This document shows, piece by piece, positions 27,976 through 37,030 of a stretch of DNA of 64,000 bases; within the stretch, counting starts at the first letter, position 1, and the number at the start of each line of letters is the position of its first letter. This stretch comes from JAKALD01 sp963817785. Lineage in GTDB: Bacteria; Pseudomonadota; Gammaproteobacteria; Burkholderiales; SG8-39. The notes beneath the pieces are model-generated. The model had not been told where the DNA came from and ran no database searches. It saw only the letters and a program-made list of their open reading frames with translations. The stretch spans positions 1,302,001 through 1,366,000 of the forward strand of contig CAWFPL010000008.1 in the NCBI GenBank assembly GCA_963817785.1, in the 5' to 3' direction. The translations under genes were made by a program, and so were the position numbers.

Positions 27976-28919
27976 CCAGTACGAAAGACGAGAATGCCGG
28001 ACCCGGGACGTCTCTGACCGTTGCTATTTGCACCCACAACCACGAGCCCCGGCTGCGACGCACCCTGGGGGCGCTCGCGCGACTGGTCCCGCCCGACTGC
28101 CCGTGGGAACTGCTGATCGTCGACAACGCATCCACGGATGGCACACCTCAGTTGGCGGCAACGCACGAGTGGCGCACTTCGGGGATGAACGTCAGGGTCG
28201 TGCGCGAGGACAAGCTCGGCGTATCCAATGCTCGCAACCGGGCGATCCGGGAAGCGACGGGCGAGTACATCGTCTTCATGGACGATGATGAAACTCCCGA
28301 TCCGCACTGGCTGGTTGCCTACGAGCGAATGATTCTGGCGCAGCGCCCGGATGCGCTGGGAGGGCGCATCGAGGTCATGTTCGAAAATGGCGAGCGTCCG
28401 GCGTGGCTACAGGACGAGTTGCTGGGATTCCTCGGCCAACTGGATCACGGCGACGCCGCCCGTCGTCTCACGGCTTCCAGCACTCCGATCTTTACGGGTA
28501 ATTCCGCCTACCGGAGGGAGGTCTTCATATGCGTCGGCGACTTTGATGCCGGGCTGGGGCGAAAAGGCACCGTCAACACCGGCGGAGAGGATACCGAAAT
28601 CTACCGCCGCATGATCGCGTCCGGATGCAACGTGTGGTGGGTGCCAGACGCCGTCATTCATCATCGCATCCAGGCAGGCAAGCTTCGCCGGAGTTATTTT
28701 CTCGACCTTCACTTTCGGCAAGGACGCACGGAGGGGACGCGCAAGCGCGGTGCCGCTTCGCGATTTCCACCACCCTATCTGATTCCCCAACTCTGGCGCG
28801 CGATCAAAACCGCCCTGGCGGAACGTTTCCGCCACGGGCGCAACGCCTCGCTGCGCAAGGAGATGAACGTCGCCTACTTTCTTGGCTACATCCTCGGTTG
28901 GGCATCTAGTAGACTATAA
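27972..28919 (+). CDS. Glycosyltransferase family 2
   Basis: 315 residues from ATG 27972 inside the deacetylase stop. LTVAICTHNHEPRLRRTL, IVDNASTDGT and YIVFMDDDETPD are the GT-A donor-site motifs; NTGGEDTEIYRRM is the downstream ED motif. The text LTVAICTHNH and its length place it with the GT2 group of the N-terminal domain encoded at 31127 (LTILICTHNR). The last codons abut insertion-sequence debris, so the C-terminus may have been altered by the insertion. Confidence 0.82.
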   Translation: MTSTKDENAGPGTSLTVAICTHNHEPRLRRTLGALARLVPPDCPWELLIVDNASTDGTPQLAATHEWRTSGMNVRVVREDKLGVSNARNRAIREATGEYIVFMDDDETPDPHWLVAYERMILAQRPDALGGRIEVMFENGERPAWLQDELLGFLGQLDHGDAARRLTASSTPIFTGNSAYRREVFICVGDFDAGLGRKGTVNTGGEDTEIYRRMIASGCNVWWVPDAVIHHRIQAGKLRRSYFLDLHFRQGRTEGTRKRGAASRFPPPYLIPQLWRAIKTALAERFRHGRNASLRKEMNVAYFLGYILGWASSRL

Positions 28920-28920
28920 G

Positions 28921-29620
28921 GTGCGAATCCGTAGTGATGCGTTGGGCCGGATTGAGGTCGGCCCGCTTCACAGCTTGGCATATGCGATTGTATTGACGGA
29001 TGTAGCGGACGAGCTTTCGCTTGAGGTCCGTCACGGGGTGAAGATGCCACGGGCGACCACGTCGCGCTTGATCTTGGCGAACTACAGTTTCGCCTGGTTG
29101 AGCCAAGCCGCGCAAATCGGGGGTAATGCAGATGCACGTTGGGGTAATCGGCCAGGAACTCGTTGACGCATTTGGTCTCGCGCGCCGAGTGCTTGTCGCA
29201 GATGACATGGATCCCTTTTGGCCTGGGCTAGTGGGCGCCGATGTCTGCCAGGAACGCGATGAACTGGTACCGATGTGCCGCGGCGCGGTCTTGCCGAGCA
29301 CTTCGCTGATTTTGGTGTTGAACGCTGCGTAAAGCGAGAGCGTGCCATGCCGGTGGTACTCGCAGCCGTGACGCTCGAGCCGGCCAAGGGCTTGGGTCAC
29401 GGTCTTCTCATCAACACAGAACCCCGCGGCATGCGCCGGGAGATTCAGAGCAACCCGATCACGTCGGGCACCCTTGGCCTCGCACTGCGGGCCGTTGGAG
29501 GCCCACATAACCCTCCACCCGGCGCGGCTTCAAGCCATGCTAGGCCCAGCGACGCGCCACAAACCTGTGCGAAATTCCCAATGCCTGGCCGAGCATGCGG
29601 CTGCTCCAATGCGGCGACTC
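28921..29620 (-). mobile_element. IS630-family transposase remnant
   Basis: Minus-strand reading gives, in different frames and in the right order, HWSSRMLGQALGISHRFVAR (N-terminal helix-turn-helix), FCVDEKTVTQALGRLERHG (the first catalytic Asp region), EYHRHGTLSLYAAFN, and near the end IRQYNRICQAVKRADLNPAQ. All are IS630/Tc1-mariner landmarks. Several stops and frameshifts break the gene, so it is inactive. I could not identify clear terminal inverted repeats. Confidence 0.7.
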
Positions 29621-29644
29621 GTCGCTGGGCGCGTTGTGCGTCTG

Positions 29645-29746
29645 GACCAGCACCCGGATCGAGCGCAGCGGATGATCCCCGGGCACAAAATCATCCAGCT
29701 TCGATATCGTGAACAGCCCCTCTTGCATCCCGTCGGTTCCCCGCAT
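29645..29746 (-). mobile_element. IS5/IS1182-like transposase 5' fragment
   Basis: From an ATG at 29746 the minus strand encodes MRGTDGMQEGLFTISKLDDF and then VPGDHPLRSIRVLV, the usual start of an IS5/IS1182-type transposase (MRG-x5-LF, DHPLR-x-IR). Only about 34 codons survive before the reading frame passes, without a stop, into IS630-like sequence (HWSSRMLG). Two unrelated element fragments have therefore been joined. Confidence 0.6.
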
Positions 29747-29886
29747 CCTTGTTCTCCCTTTGACGAACCGCTCTCTATGACAGATAACCAAGCGGTGTCG
29801 TTCGGGGAGATTTTCAACAGCCTGCTAACGGCTCGCAAGAGCACCAACGATTGCGATTCCAGCACGGCCCACGACTGCAGGAATCG

Positions 29887-30723
29887 ATGATCCCCGTTGC
29901 CTTCCGGTTCGACGATTTGTCGCCCTCGAGCAACCAAGCCTTGGAGCGCAAAATTATCGACGTCTTCCTCTCCAACGCCTGCCGCGTTACTGCCGCAGTG
30001 GTTCCTTTTAGCCGCGTGAACGGCTGCCTCGTTGGATTGACCCAGGAGCGCACAAGTTATCTTCTCGACGCTGTCAATCGAGGCACGATGGAAATCGCAT
30101 TGCACGGCTTCTCTCACGAACGACGCGGAAGTGATATCGGCGGAAAACCGTCGGAGTTTGCCGGACTCGCCCCAACGGAACAGTTTGCACTTATCTCAGA
30201 TGGATTACTACGCTTGAGGGAGATTTTCGGCGACAGGATTTGTGGCTTTGTCCCGCCATGGAACACCTTCGACGTAGGGACACTCGATATTCTTGAGAGG
30301 CTTGCGTTCCGCTATATGTCAGCGGCATGGGAAGGGCCGTTAGAGTATCGTGGCGCTATGGTGCTCGTGCCTCGAACCTGCAATCTTGCTAGCTTACGGG
30401 CCGCCCTAAAGGAAGCCCGACGATTTCGGTTACTCTCGCCGACGATCGTTACCGCGATGCACCACTACGACTTTTCCGAGAGCACGGACAACGAGGCCAT
30501 TATTGATCTCGCGGCATTCGATAGGCTCCTAAAGTGGCTCACGAAGCAACCGGATGTAGCCATATTGCCGCTAGGCGAAATCACCAACCTCCTCACCCTA
30601 CGAAAGTGGCGTCAGGGATTCAAGTACCACCGATTGAGACAAGCACTTCACTGGCGATTCCAGCGGTATATACCGCATCACATCTTCATGTCCGCCTCTC
30701 CATGGAGTTTAATAGCGAAATGA
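29887..30723 (+). CDS. DUF2334-like deacetylase family protein
   Basis: 278 residues from ATG 29887. VAFRFDDLSP is the Asp-Asp metal motif, EIALHGFSHERRG gives the His residues, and GFVPPWNTFD and TAMHHYDF complete the pattern seen in DUF2334 deacetylases, distant relatives of NodB. It has no signal peptide. Codon use and GC look lower than in the genes around it, and it sits between insertion-sequence debris and an unannotated gap, so it may have arrived separately. The substrate is unknown. Confidence 0.7.
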   Translation: MIPVAFRFDDLSPSSNQALERKIIDVFLSNACRVTAAVVPFSRVNGCLVGLTQERTSYLLDAVNRGTMEIALHGFSHERRGSDIGGKPSEFAGLAPTEQFALISDGLLRLREIFGDRICGFVPPWNTFDVGTLDILERLAFRYMSAAWEGPLEYRGAMVLVPRTCNLASLRAALKEARRFRLLSPTIVTAMHHYDFSESTDNEAIIDLAAFDRLLKWLTKQPDVAILPLGEITNLLTLRKWRQGFKYHRLRQALHWRFQRYIPHHIFMSASPWSLIAK

Positions 30724-31126
30724 CTTATTCCGCTTTATTTGCTGGCGACGAGTATTGAGTCGCTTCTCCGGTTTGAGAACCTCATAAAGGTGATCTTCCA
30801 AATGTGCGAGAGATTCGGAGTGGGGTCCGTTCTTCGTTCTCAATGGGTTGCAGCGTCTTGAGTGCGTGCGCGAACGGGCTCAAGGCGCGTTCCACGCAGT
30901 CGCTGGACGTGGCGTTCTAGCGCAACATCATCGTGTGGCATTTTCTCGGAGCGATGAGAGGGCTGGCACAGAACCCCAAGCGCGCCGAGACTCGGGATTC
31001 CCTCACGGCGCCGGACGGCCGGCACCAATGATCCACGCCGGTTCACCGGGCGAAGGGACCGTTGCCGCCTCGAAGCCCGCCCCCGATGTCGGCGCGACTA
31101 CGATTCAGAACCCGCGGCCCGGCCCG
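30724..31126. other. Intergenic region without a recognisable gene
   Basis: About 400 bp between the DUF2334 gene and the GT2/phosphatase fusion. The plus frame upstream of 31127 stays open from 30848, but the translated text is not protein-like (rich in Arg, Ala, Gly, with no conserved motif) and has no ribosome binding site. I see no terminator, repeat or RNA gene with confidence. Confidence 0.4.
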
Positions 31127-34100
31127 ATGAAGCTCACGATTTTGATCTGCACCCACAACCGGGCTGCGCTGCTGGAAAGGACGCTCGCTTCGCTCGACGC
31201 TGCAACACGTCCTGCCGGATGCCTGCTCGAGATTCTGGTGGTAGCGAACGCCTGCACGGACGGGACTTCCGCGCTGCTCGATGAGCGGGCTAAAGCCGAG
31301 ACCGAGGCGCATCGCCTGCCGCTTCGATGGGTGGAGGAATCCACGCCGGGCAAGTCGTACGCCCTTAACCGGGCGATTCCGCTGATCGAAGGCGACCTCA
31401 TCGCGTTCGTGGACGACGATCATCGTGTCGATACCGGCTATCTCGAGGGCATCTGTCGTGCCGCCGCCGCCTACCCGGAAGCGACGCTGTTTTGCGGGCG
31501 CATCATTCCCGATTGGGACGGCAGCGAGCCGGCCTGGGTGCACGACACCGGGCCTTACCGCATCTATCCGCTCCCGGTCCCGCGGTTCGAGCAAGGAGAC
31601 GAGCCGCAGTCCCTTACGCTCGACGGCGCGCTACCCGGCGGCGGCAACCTTTTTCTGTGGCGCGCAGTGTTCGACCGCGTCGGAAAATTTTCAGTCCAGT
31701 TGGGACCGCACGGGCACGACCTGGGTGGCGGCGAGGACAGCGACTTTGTCACCCGCTGTCTCACCGGCGGCGAATCGCTGCAATACGTCCCATGGGTTAC
31801 CCAGTATCACTACGTGGATCCGACGCGGCTGCGGCTCAGTTATGTGCTGCACAAGGGCTTCCAGCGCTCGCGGTACGTGACCCGGGCTCAACCCGACGCG
31901 GGTACCGCGGTCCCGTTGTACATGTGGCGCAAACTTGTCACCTATATCGTGTTGGGGGTCTTTTCGTCGTCCTGGCCGCGCACGCGCTTCTATCTGGTGC
32001 GTCTCGCGGCGACGCTCGGTGAGCTACGCGGCTTTGTGGATAAGGCCAGCGATCGGCGTCCGCCTCCGAGTCCAGCCGCGACGCGCCACGCGTTCAAACT
32101 GGCGCTCTGGGCTGCGACCCCGTTGCTCGGCGCTGCGCTCGTCTTTCTCGGTATGCCCCGATTCATGGCGAGCTCCCTGGCCGCGATTTTCTGGATCGCG
32201 CTTTGTTATAGCGCAGCGCTGGTTCTTAAGTCGTTCCACGACTTCAGCCAGACCGGGCCGCGCCTCAGGAAGGAGATCGTTCGCCACTTCCGTGCCCACG
32301 CCGTGCTCTCGGTTGCTCGCCTTGCGCTCTGGGCCTTTGTGCTGTGCGCAACCATGGCCTCGTCCGGTGTTCTGCTCTACCTCGCAACATCCGTGGTGGC
32401 GGGTACGCCGTTCCACTTCGAGGGAGCGGTCGTGGCGGCGGCGGCGGGAGTGCTGGTGCTCACCGCATTTCAATTCTGCCAGCACCTGCTCTTCCTGCCC
32501 GGCAGCATCGCTGCCTCGTACCATTACCGCGTCAGCCGGCTCTATCCCGTATGGCGTCGGCTCACGCCGAAACGCCTTTTGATCGTGCAATGGGGGCTGG
32601 GCACGGCCGCGACTACTCTCTGTGCGGCAAGCGCGTGGCAGCTTGCTTGGCGGGGAGAAGGATTCCCCGCCGCGGGCTTCCTGCTGCTGGCTCTGGTCGG
32701 ACCGCTGGCTGTCCTCGCGCGCTCAGCCGGTCGGGTTTCGCAGGAGATCATCGGCAGTGCCTCGAGATTCCCGAACATCCTAATGATCGGCTCCGACACC
32801 CTTCGCGCCGACCGCATCGGCGCGGGGGGGGATGCCCGCGACCTCACGCCGTTCATCGATTCGTTGGCGAGGCTCGGAACCCAGTTCACCGCGTGTTACG
32901 TGCCCTGCGCACGCACGGCGCCCAGCCTGATCTCGATGCTGACGGGAACATGGCCGCATCGTCACGGCATTCGGGACAACTTCATTGCTGACGAACACAC
33001 TCGGCTACCCGTCCCCGGTCTGGCGAGTATCCTGTCCCGGCATGGCTATCGCACCGCAGCCGTCAGCGACTGGTCGGGCGGTGATCTCGGCAAGTTTTCG
33101 CTCGGCTTCGAGATCCTGGATCTGCCCGCGGACCAATGGAACATCAAGTATTTGATCCGCCAGGGACCGAAGGATCTGCGCCTGTTTCTCTCTCTATTCA
33201 CGCACAACAGCTTCGGCAAATGGCTACTGCCGGAACTTTATTATCTTGCTGGCGTTCCGCTCACTAGCCTGGTTGGGCGTGACGCACGTACGCTGATCAG
33301 CCATTTTGCCGACCGGGGCGAGCCGTTCCTGCTCAATGTTTTCGTCTCGACGACTCACCCTCCTTTCGGTTCGGAGTATCCGTACTACACGCTCTGGTCC
33401 GACAAGGACTACGCCGGGGAATCCAAGTTCGTCATGGCGGGGCTGAGCGATCCCTGGGAGATCATCCGCCGCCAGAAGGACACCAAAAAGGATTTCGACC
33501 TGGACCAGGTCATCGATCTGTACGACGGCTGCGTCAGAAACTTCGACGACGAGGTGAAGAAAATCGTCGAGCACGCGAAGGCCTGCGGCCTCGCCGACAA
33601 CACAATCGTCGTGATCTATAGCGACCACGGCATGGAGTTTTTCGAGCACGATACGTGGGGCCAAGGCAACAGCGTGCGCGGTGACTTCAGCGCACGCGTG
33701 CCACTGGTAATCGTCGATCCCAGACTCAAGGGCGTAGGGCCCTGTTGCTGCGTCGTGCGCTCGATCGATGTCGCCCCCACCCTGCTCGAGCGGGTCGGCA
33801 TTGCGCCGCTCGCAAGCATGGACGGCGTCTCGCTCGTGCCGTACCTGAAGGGCGAATCGATCGACCTGAATCTCCCCGCGTTCAACGAGACCGGAATCTG
33901 GCTCACCGACTTGCCCGGAATGCCCGCCGACCATCTGCGCTATCCCAACCTGCTGGATCTGCTGGACGTGCCCGACAAGCGCACCGGGACACTGGCCATC
34001 AAGCCCGAATACGAGCAAGCCATCATTACGGCAAAGGATCGAATGGTGCGCGTGGGCTCGTGGAAATTGATCTATCAGCCGACGAGCGACGGGCCGCTGT

Positions 34101-34237
34101 ACGCGCTGTTCAACCTGGCGGCCGACCCCGAGTGCCGGCACAACCTCGCCGAGGCGCATCCGGATGTCATACGTGACTTGCAGAGCCGACTTGCTGCATG
34201 GATCAGTGGGCGGGAGACAGTCGGTCGACCGACGTGA
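31127..34237 (+). CDS. Fusion of GT2 glycosyltransferase, membrane region and alkaline-phosphatase-superfamily (sulfatase-like) domain
   Basis: 1036 residues from ATG 31127 (MKLTILICTHNR); an in-frame ATG at 31028 is an alternative. Residues 1-300: GT2 with FVDDDHRVDTGY and GGGEDSDFVTR. Residues about 320-540: six or so hydrophobic segments. Residues from 549: sulfatase-like fold starting PNILMIGSDTLRADRIG, nucleophile region CARTAPSLISMLTG, and late metal motif YSDHGMEFFEHD. At the nucleophile position, where sulfatases have Cys or Ser two residues before Pro-Ser, this protein has Thr597. That resembles phosphoethanolamine/phosphoglycerol transferases more than formylglycine sulfatases. It may transfer a sugar inside and a phospho group outside, or hydrolyse one. 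Confidence 0.8.
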   Translation: MKLTILICTHNRAALLERTLASLDAATRPAGCLLEILVVANACTDGTSALLDERAKAETEAHRLPLRWVEESTPGKSYALNRAIPLIEGDLIAFVDDDHRVDTGYLEGICRAAAAYPEATLFCGRIIPDWDGSEPAWVHDTGPYRIYPLPVPRFEQGDEPQSLTLDGALPGGGNLFLWRAVFDRVGKFSVQLGPHGHDLGGGEDSDFVTRCLTGGESLQYVPWVTQYHYVDPTRLRLSYVLHKGFQRSRYVTRAQPDAGTAVPLYMWRKLVTYIVLGVFSSSWPRTRFYLVRLAATLGELRGFVDKASDRRPPPSPAATRHAFKLALWAATPLLGAALVFLGMPRFMASSLAAIFWIALCYSAALVLKSFHDFSQTGPRLRKEIVRHFRAHAVLSVARLALWAFVLCATMASSGVLLYLATSVVAGTPFHFEGAVVAAAAGVLVLTAFQFCQHLLFLPGSIAASYHYRVSRLYPVWRRLTPKRLLIVQWGLGTAATTLCAASAWQLAWRGEGFPAAGFLLLALVGPLAVLARSAGRVSQEIIGSASRFPNILMIGSDTLRADRIGAGGDARDLTPFIDSLARLGTQFTACYVPCARTAPSLISMLTGTWPHRHGIRDNFIADEHTRLPVPGLASILSRHGYRTAAVSDWSGGDLGKFSLGFEILDLPADQWNIKYLIRQGPKDLRLFLSLFTHNSFGKWLLPELYYLAGVPLTSLVGRDARTLISHFADRGEPFLLNVFVSTTHPPFGSEYPYYTLWSDKDYAGESKFVMAGLSDPWEIIRRQKDTKKDFDLDQVIDLYDGCVRNFDDEVKKIVEHAKACGLADNTIVVIYSDHGMEFFEHDTWGQGNSVRGDFSARVPLVIVDPRLKGVGPCCCVVRSIDVAPTLLERVGIAPLASMDGVSLVPYLKGESIDLNLPAFNETGIWLTDLPGMPADHLRYPNLLDLLDVPDKRTGTLAIKPEYEQAIITAKDRMVRVGSWKLIYQPTSDGPLYALFNLAADPECRHNLAEAHPDVIRDLQSRLAAWISGRETVGRPT

Positions 34238-34286
34238 CCGACGATATGGCAGCCGCGAGACAGCCATGACACGGAGGCGTGAAGCT

Positions 34287-35495
34287 TCAATCCGCAACCC
34301 GGTCTCTCGGGTACGTTGGGGCTACCCGCAGCTGCCGCGTGCTCTCTGCCACCCGCTGCCAGGAAAAATCGCTTAAGGCCCTGGCGTAGCCCTTCCGGCC
34401 CAATTCCTCCGCCAGCGCCCGATTCCCGAGCAGGCGGCCCAGCGCGTCGGCCACGGCTTGCGTGGACGCGCCGTCGACGCGAAGCCCGGTCACCTCGTCG
34501 ATGACCGCCGCCCCAGTGCCGCCGGCCAGCCCGGCCACGGTCGGCTTGGCGCAGGCGGCAGCTTCCAGGAACACCATTCCGAAGCCTTCGGTATCCCCAT
34601 CGATCTCCCGGTTCGGCATGGCCACCACGTCCGCCGCGTTGTACCAGCGCGGCAGGTCCTCCGGGTCCATGTGCCCAAGGAAATGAACCCGGTCGGACAC
34701 CCGCTGCTCGGCCGCCAGCGCCCGAAGGTAATCCCGGTCCTCGCCGATTCCGATCACCACGTAGCGGACCGCCAGTCCGCGCTCGAGCAGGAGCGGCATC
34801 GCGCGAATGACCTGATCGAACCCCTTGCGGCGGCTCAGGCGCCCCACCGAAACGATCAGCTTCTCGCCTGCCGCGAGGCCGATGCCAGCTCGTAGATCGT
34901 CGTGCGGCAGACCCGGCCGGAACCGCTTCAGATCCACGCCCGGATACAGCAGCGCAATTTTCTTGGGCGGGACCCCGACCTTGACGAGCTCGTCGCGCGT
35001 GAACTCGCTGTTGGCAATCACGAGGTCCGCGTGCTTGTACGTCCATACCATCGCGCGCATCTTCGCGGGCTGGCGCCAGGTCGTGAGCTCCTCGCCATGC
35101 GCATAGATCACCAAATGCCGCCTGATCACACGCGCGACGAGCCAGCCGACCAGCCCCTCGGGCAGCACGCGCCCAGTGTGCACCGCGTCGAAGCGATGGC
35201 GCAGCCCCAGTGCGAGCGACACGATCAGGAACTTCGCGTACATCCCCAAGGACTCCGGCCGCAGCCACCAGTGCCGCCGAAGCTTGAGGCGGTGCACCGT
35301 ATTCGGATGCGCCGCGTCGTGCTCCGCGGCGCCCGGCACGTCCGCCGTGACGACGTGGATATCCTTGCCGCCCAGACGACGGTACACCTCGTCGAACCAG
35401 ACCGCAGTGCCGCCTTTGGTGGGCAGGAACAGTTCGGTAATGACGAGGTAGCGGCCGTCTCCCCGAGCCTCCCCGGCCTTCTCCTGCGCGCTCAT
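34287..35495 (-). CDS. Glycosyltransferase family 4
   Basis: 402 residues from ATG 35495 (MSAQEKAGE). ITELFLPTKGGTAVWFDEVY and YAHGEELTTW mark the N-lobe; VSVGRLSRRKGFDQVI and TEGFGMVFLEAAACAKPTV mark the C-lobe with the EX7E-type site. It is a retaining GT-B enzyme of the PimB/WbaZ-like group. It is convergent with the fusion gene at 31127 (49 bp apart) and divergent from the methyltransferase (72 bp apart). Confidence 0.84.
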   Translation of the reverse strand: MSAQEKAGEARGDGRYLVITELFLPTKGGTAVWFDEVYRRLGGKDIHVVTADVPGAAEHDAAHPNTVHRLKLRRHWWLRPESLGMYAKFLIVSLALGLRHRFDAVHTGRVLPEGLVGWLVARVIRRHLVIYAHGEELTTWRQPAKMRAMVWTYKHADLVIANSEFTRDELVKVGVPPKKIALLYPGVDLKRFRPGLPHDDLRAGIGLAAGEKLIVSVGRLSRRKGFDQVIRAMPLLLERGLAVRYVVIGIGEDRDYLRALAAEQRVSDRVHFLGHMDPEDLPRWYNAADVVAMPNREIDGDTEGFGMVFLEAAACAKPTVAGLAGGTGAAVIDEVTGLRVDGASTQAVADALGRLLGNRALAEELGRKGYARALSDFSWQRVAESTRQLRVAPTYPRDRVAD

Positions 35496-35567
35496 TCGGC
35501 TACACTCTACGGAGATGATGCGCAACGGGCCGCATCGTCCGGTCGCCGAGGACAGCAAGGAAACACG

Positions 35568-36446
35568 ATGGACATTTGTACTCGCGCATGCTTCGCATTA
35601 AGCCGAAGGTTGATGCGCGCGCCGGCGCAGCGCGCCGTCGACTACGGTGCATACGGGGACTGGCGTCGAGCGTCGTTGTCGCGGAGCTGGGCAGCGTTTC
35701 CCGACTCGCTCGTGACCGGAAAGGACGTGCTCGACTTCGGCTGTGGCGACGGGCCGCTGAGCCTTTTTCTCGCCACGGAGAAGCGCCCACGGCGCATCCT
35801 CGGTGTCGACATCATCCCTTCCGCGATCGAGCGTGCGAAGTCCTCTCTTGCCCGGACCGCCGTCCCGCCGGAAGTTCAGGTCGAATTCGTGCTCGGCGCG
35901 ACGAATGCGCTGCCGGTTGCCGACCGGTCCTTCGACGCGCTGCTCGCGCTCGATTGCCTCGAGCACGTCATGTCGCCCGGCTCCATCCTGCGCGAATGGT
36001 ACCGGGTCCTGCGGCCAGGAGGACGATGCCTGGTAGAGTGGTTTCCCTACAAGGGGCCCTGGGGCCCGCATATGGAGGCGCTCGTTCCGATCCCCTGGGC
36101 GCACGTCATCTTCGGCGAGCGTGCGATGTTCCGCACGGCCGAGATGATCTACGATCTGCCGGAATTCGTGCCTCGGCATTGGGATTTGGACGAACATGGA
36201 AACAAGAAGCCCAACAAGTGGCGCGCTTGGTCGTCATTCCAGGAGCAGGGCTACATCAACAAGCTCAATATCCCCACGTTCCGTGACTTGGCCCGCCACG
36301 CCGGGTTTCACATCGCACGCCTGGAGCCGCACAGCTTCGGCGGCTCTCCCATGCGGCAATTCGCGGGTCGGGCGCTGATGCGCATGCCTGTCGTCGGGGA
36401 ATATTTCGTATCGTACGCCGTCATCGAATTGCTGCGCCCCGAGTAA
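35568..36446 (+). CDS. Class I SAM-dependent methyltransferase
   Basis: 292 residues from ATG 35568, with AGCAAGG upstream. The SAM-binding loop is VLDFGCGDGPLSLFLA, then LGVDIIPSAIERAK, LDCLEHVMSPGS and LRPGGRCLVEW. This is the Methyltransf_11/25 arrangement. The C-terminal part (NKWRAWSSFQEQGYINKLN) is probably the acceptor lid. In this setting it may methylate a sugar or lipid carrier; the substrate is not predictable. Confidence 0.82.
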   Translation: MDICTRACFALSRRLMRAPAQRAVDYGAYGDWRRASLSRSWAAFPDSLVTGKDVLDFGCGDGPLSLFLATEKRPRRILGVDIIPSAIERAKSSLARTAVPPEVQVEFVLGATNALPVADRSFDALLALDCLEHVMSPGSILREWYRVLRPGGRCLVEWFPYKGPWGPHMEALVPIPWAHVIFGERAMFRTAEMIYDLPEFVPRHWDLDEHGNKKPNKWRAWSSFQEQGYINKLNIPTFRDLARHAGFHIARLEPHSFGGSPMRQFAGRALMRMPVVGEYFVSYAVIELLRPE

Positions 36447-36483
36447 CACGCGCGATTGCGCGGAACGGTTCAGGGCGCACAAT

Positions 36484-36515
36484 GAGCAAGCGCGGCGTGG
36501 CTACCGCGGCTGCTC
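36484..36515. terminator. Candidate bidirectional hairpin terminator
   Basis: GAGCAAGCGCGG at 36484-36495 pairs with CCGCGGCTGCTC at 36504-36515, a 12-bp stem with two mismatches and an 8-base loop, between two convergent genes. It overlaps the stop codon of the minus-strand gene. No T-run follows on either side, so Rho-independent activity is uncertain. Confidence 0.35.
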
Positions 36516-36927
36516 ACCTCAACAAGCTCAGTTCTCGCTCAATAAGCTCGTAGGTTCTCATGGCGTCCATGCGAATCGGGCATTGCGGATGTTTTTTTAA
36601 CGCCTGCAGCGTATATTGAACTTGCGCTTGGGCACCTTGTAGGTAGCCTCGCTTCGCTTTATTGTCAAAGCTCCTGTTCGCCCGGTTGAGAGCAACGAGG
36701 CCCGGACAGTAGTGATTCATTCCGACCCCGCAACTGTCGTACGGGAACCCGAAATCCGGGCCCTTAAATTTGCTCCCCAGGAATTGGCCCCAGCAGAACT
36801 TGGGGAGAAGCGTCGCCTCGGGTACGGAGGGGTGCCAGCCGTCCAGATCGCTTTGGGCCGACGCCCCTAGCGGCAAAAGAGCGATTACTAGCGAGACCAG
36901 CACGGCTATCTTTCCAAAGATCGACAT
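36514..36927 (-). CDS. Small secreted protein of unknown function
   Basis: 137 residues. A Sec signal (KIAVLVSLVIALLPLGASAQ) ends at about residue 25. The mature part has four Cys (KFCWGQF, DSCGVGMNHYCPGLVALNRA, HPQCPI), probably two disulfides. The repeated helical text NKAKRGYLQGAQAQVQYTLQ and LKKHPQCPIRM looks like a short TPR-like helical domain. I recall similar small Cys-containing periplasmic proteins next to betaproteobacterial polysaccharide genes but cannot name a function. Confidence 0.68.
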   Translation of the reverse strand: MSIFGKIAVLVSLVIALLPLGASAQSDLDGWHPSVPEATLLPKFCWGQFLGSKFKGPDFGFPYDSCGVGMNHYCPGLVALNRANRSFDNKAKRGYLQGAQAQVQYTLQALKKHPQCPIRMDAMRTYELIERELSLLR

Positions 36928-37030
36928 CGGACACCTCCCGCGCAGAGCATGAACTGCGCATTCGACGAGAAATTATATCCACGCGTCGACTTCACTGCGC
37001 GGATCGATCCGCGTGCACAGCCCTCGCGTG

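Noticed and set aside
34238..34286. Hairpin between convergent genes (ATGGC ... GCCAT)
   Set aside because: Only a 5-bp stem with a 12-base loop and no T-run; too weak to call a terminator.
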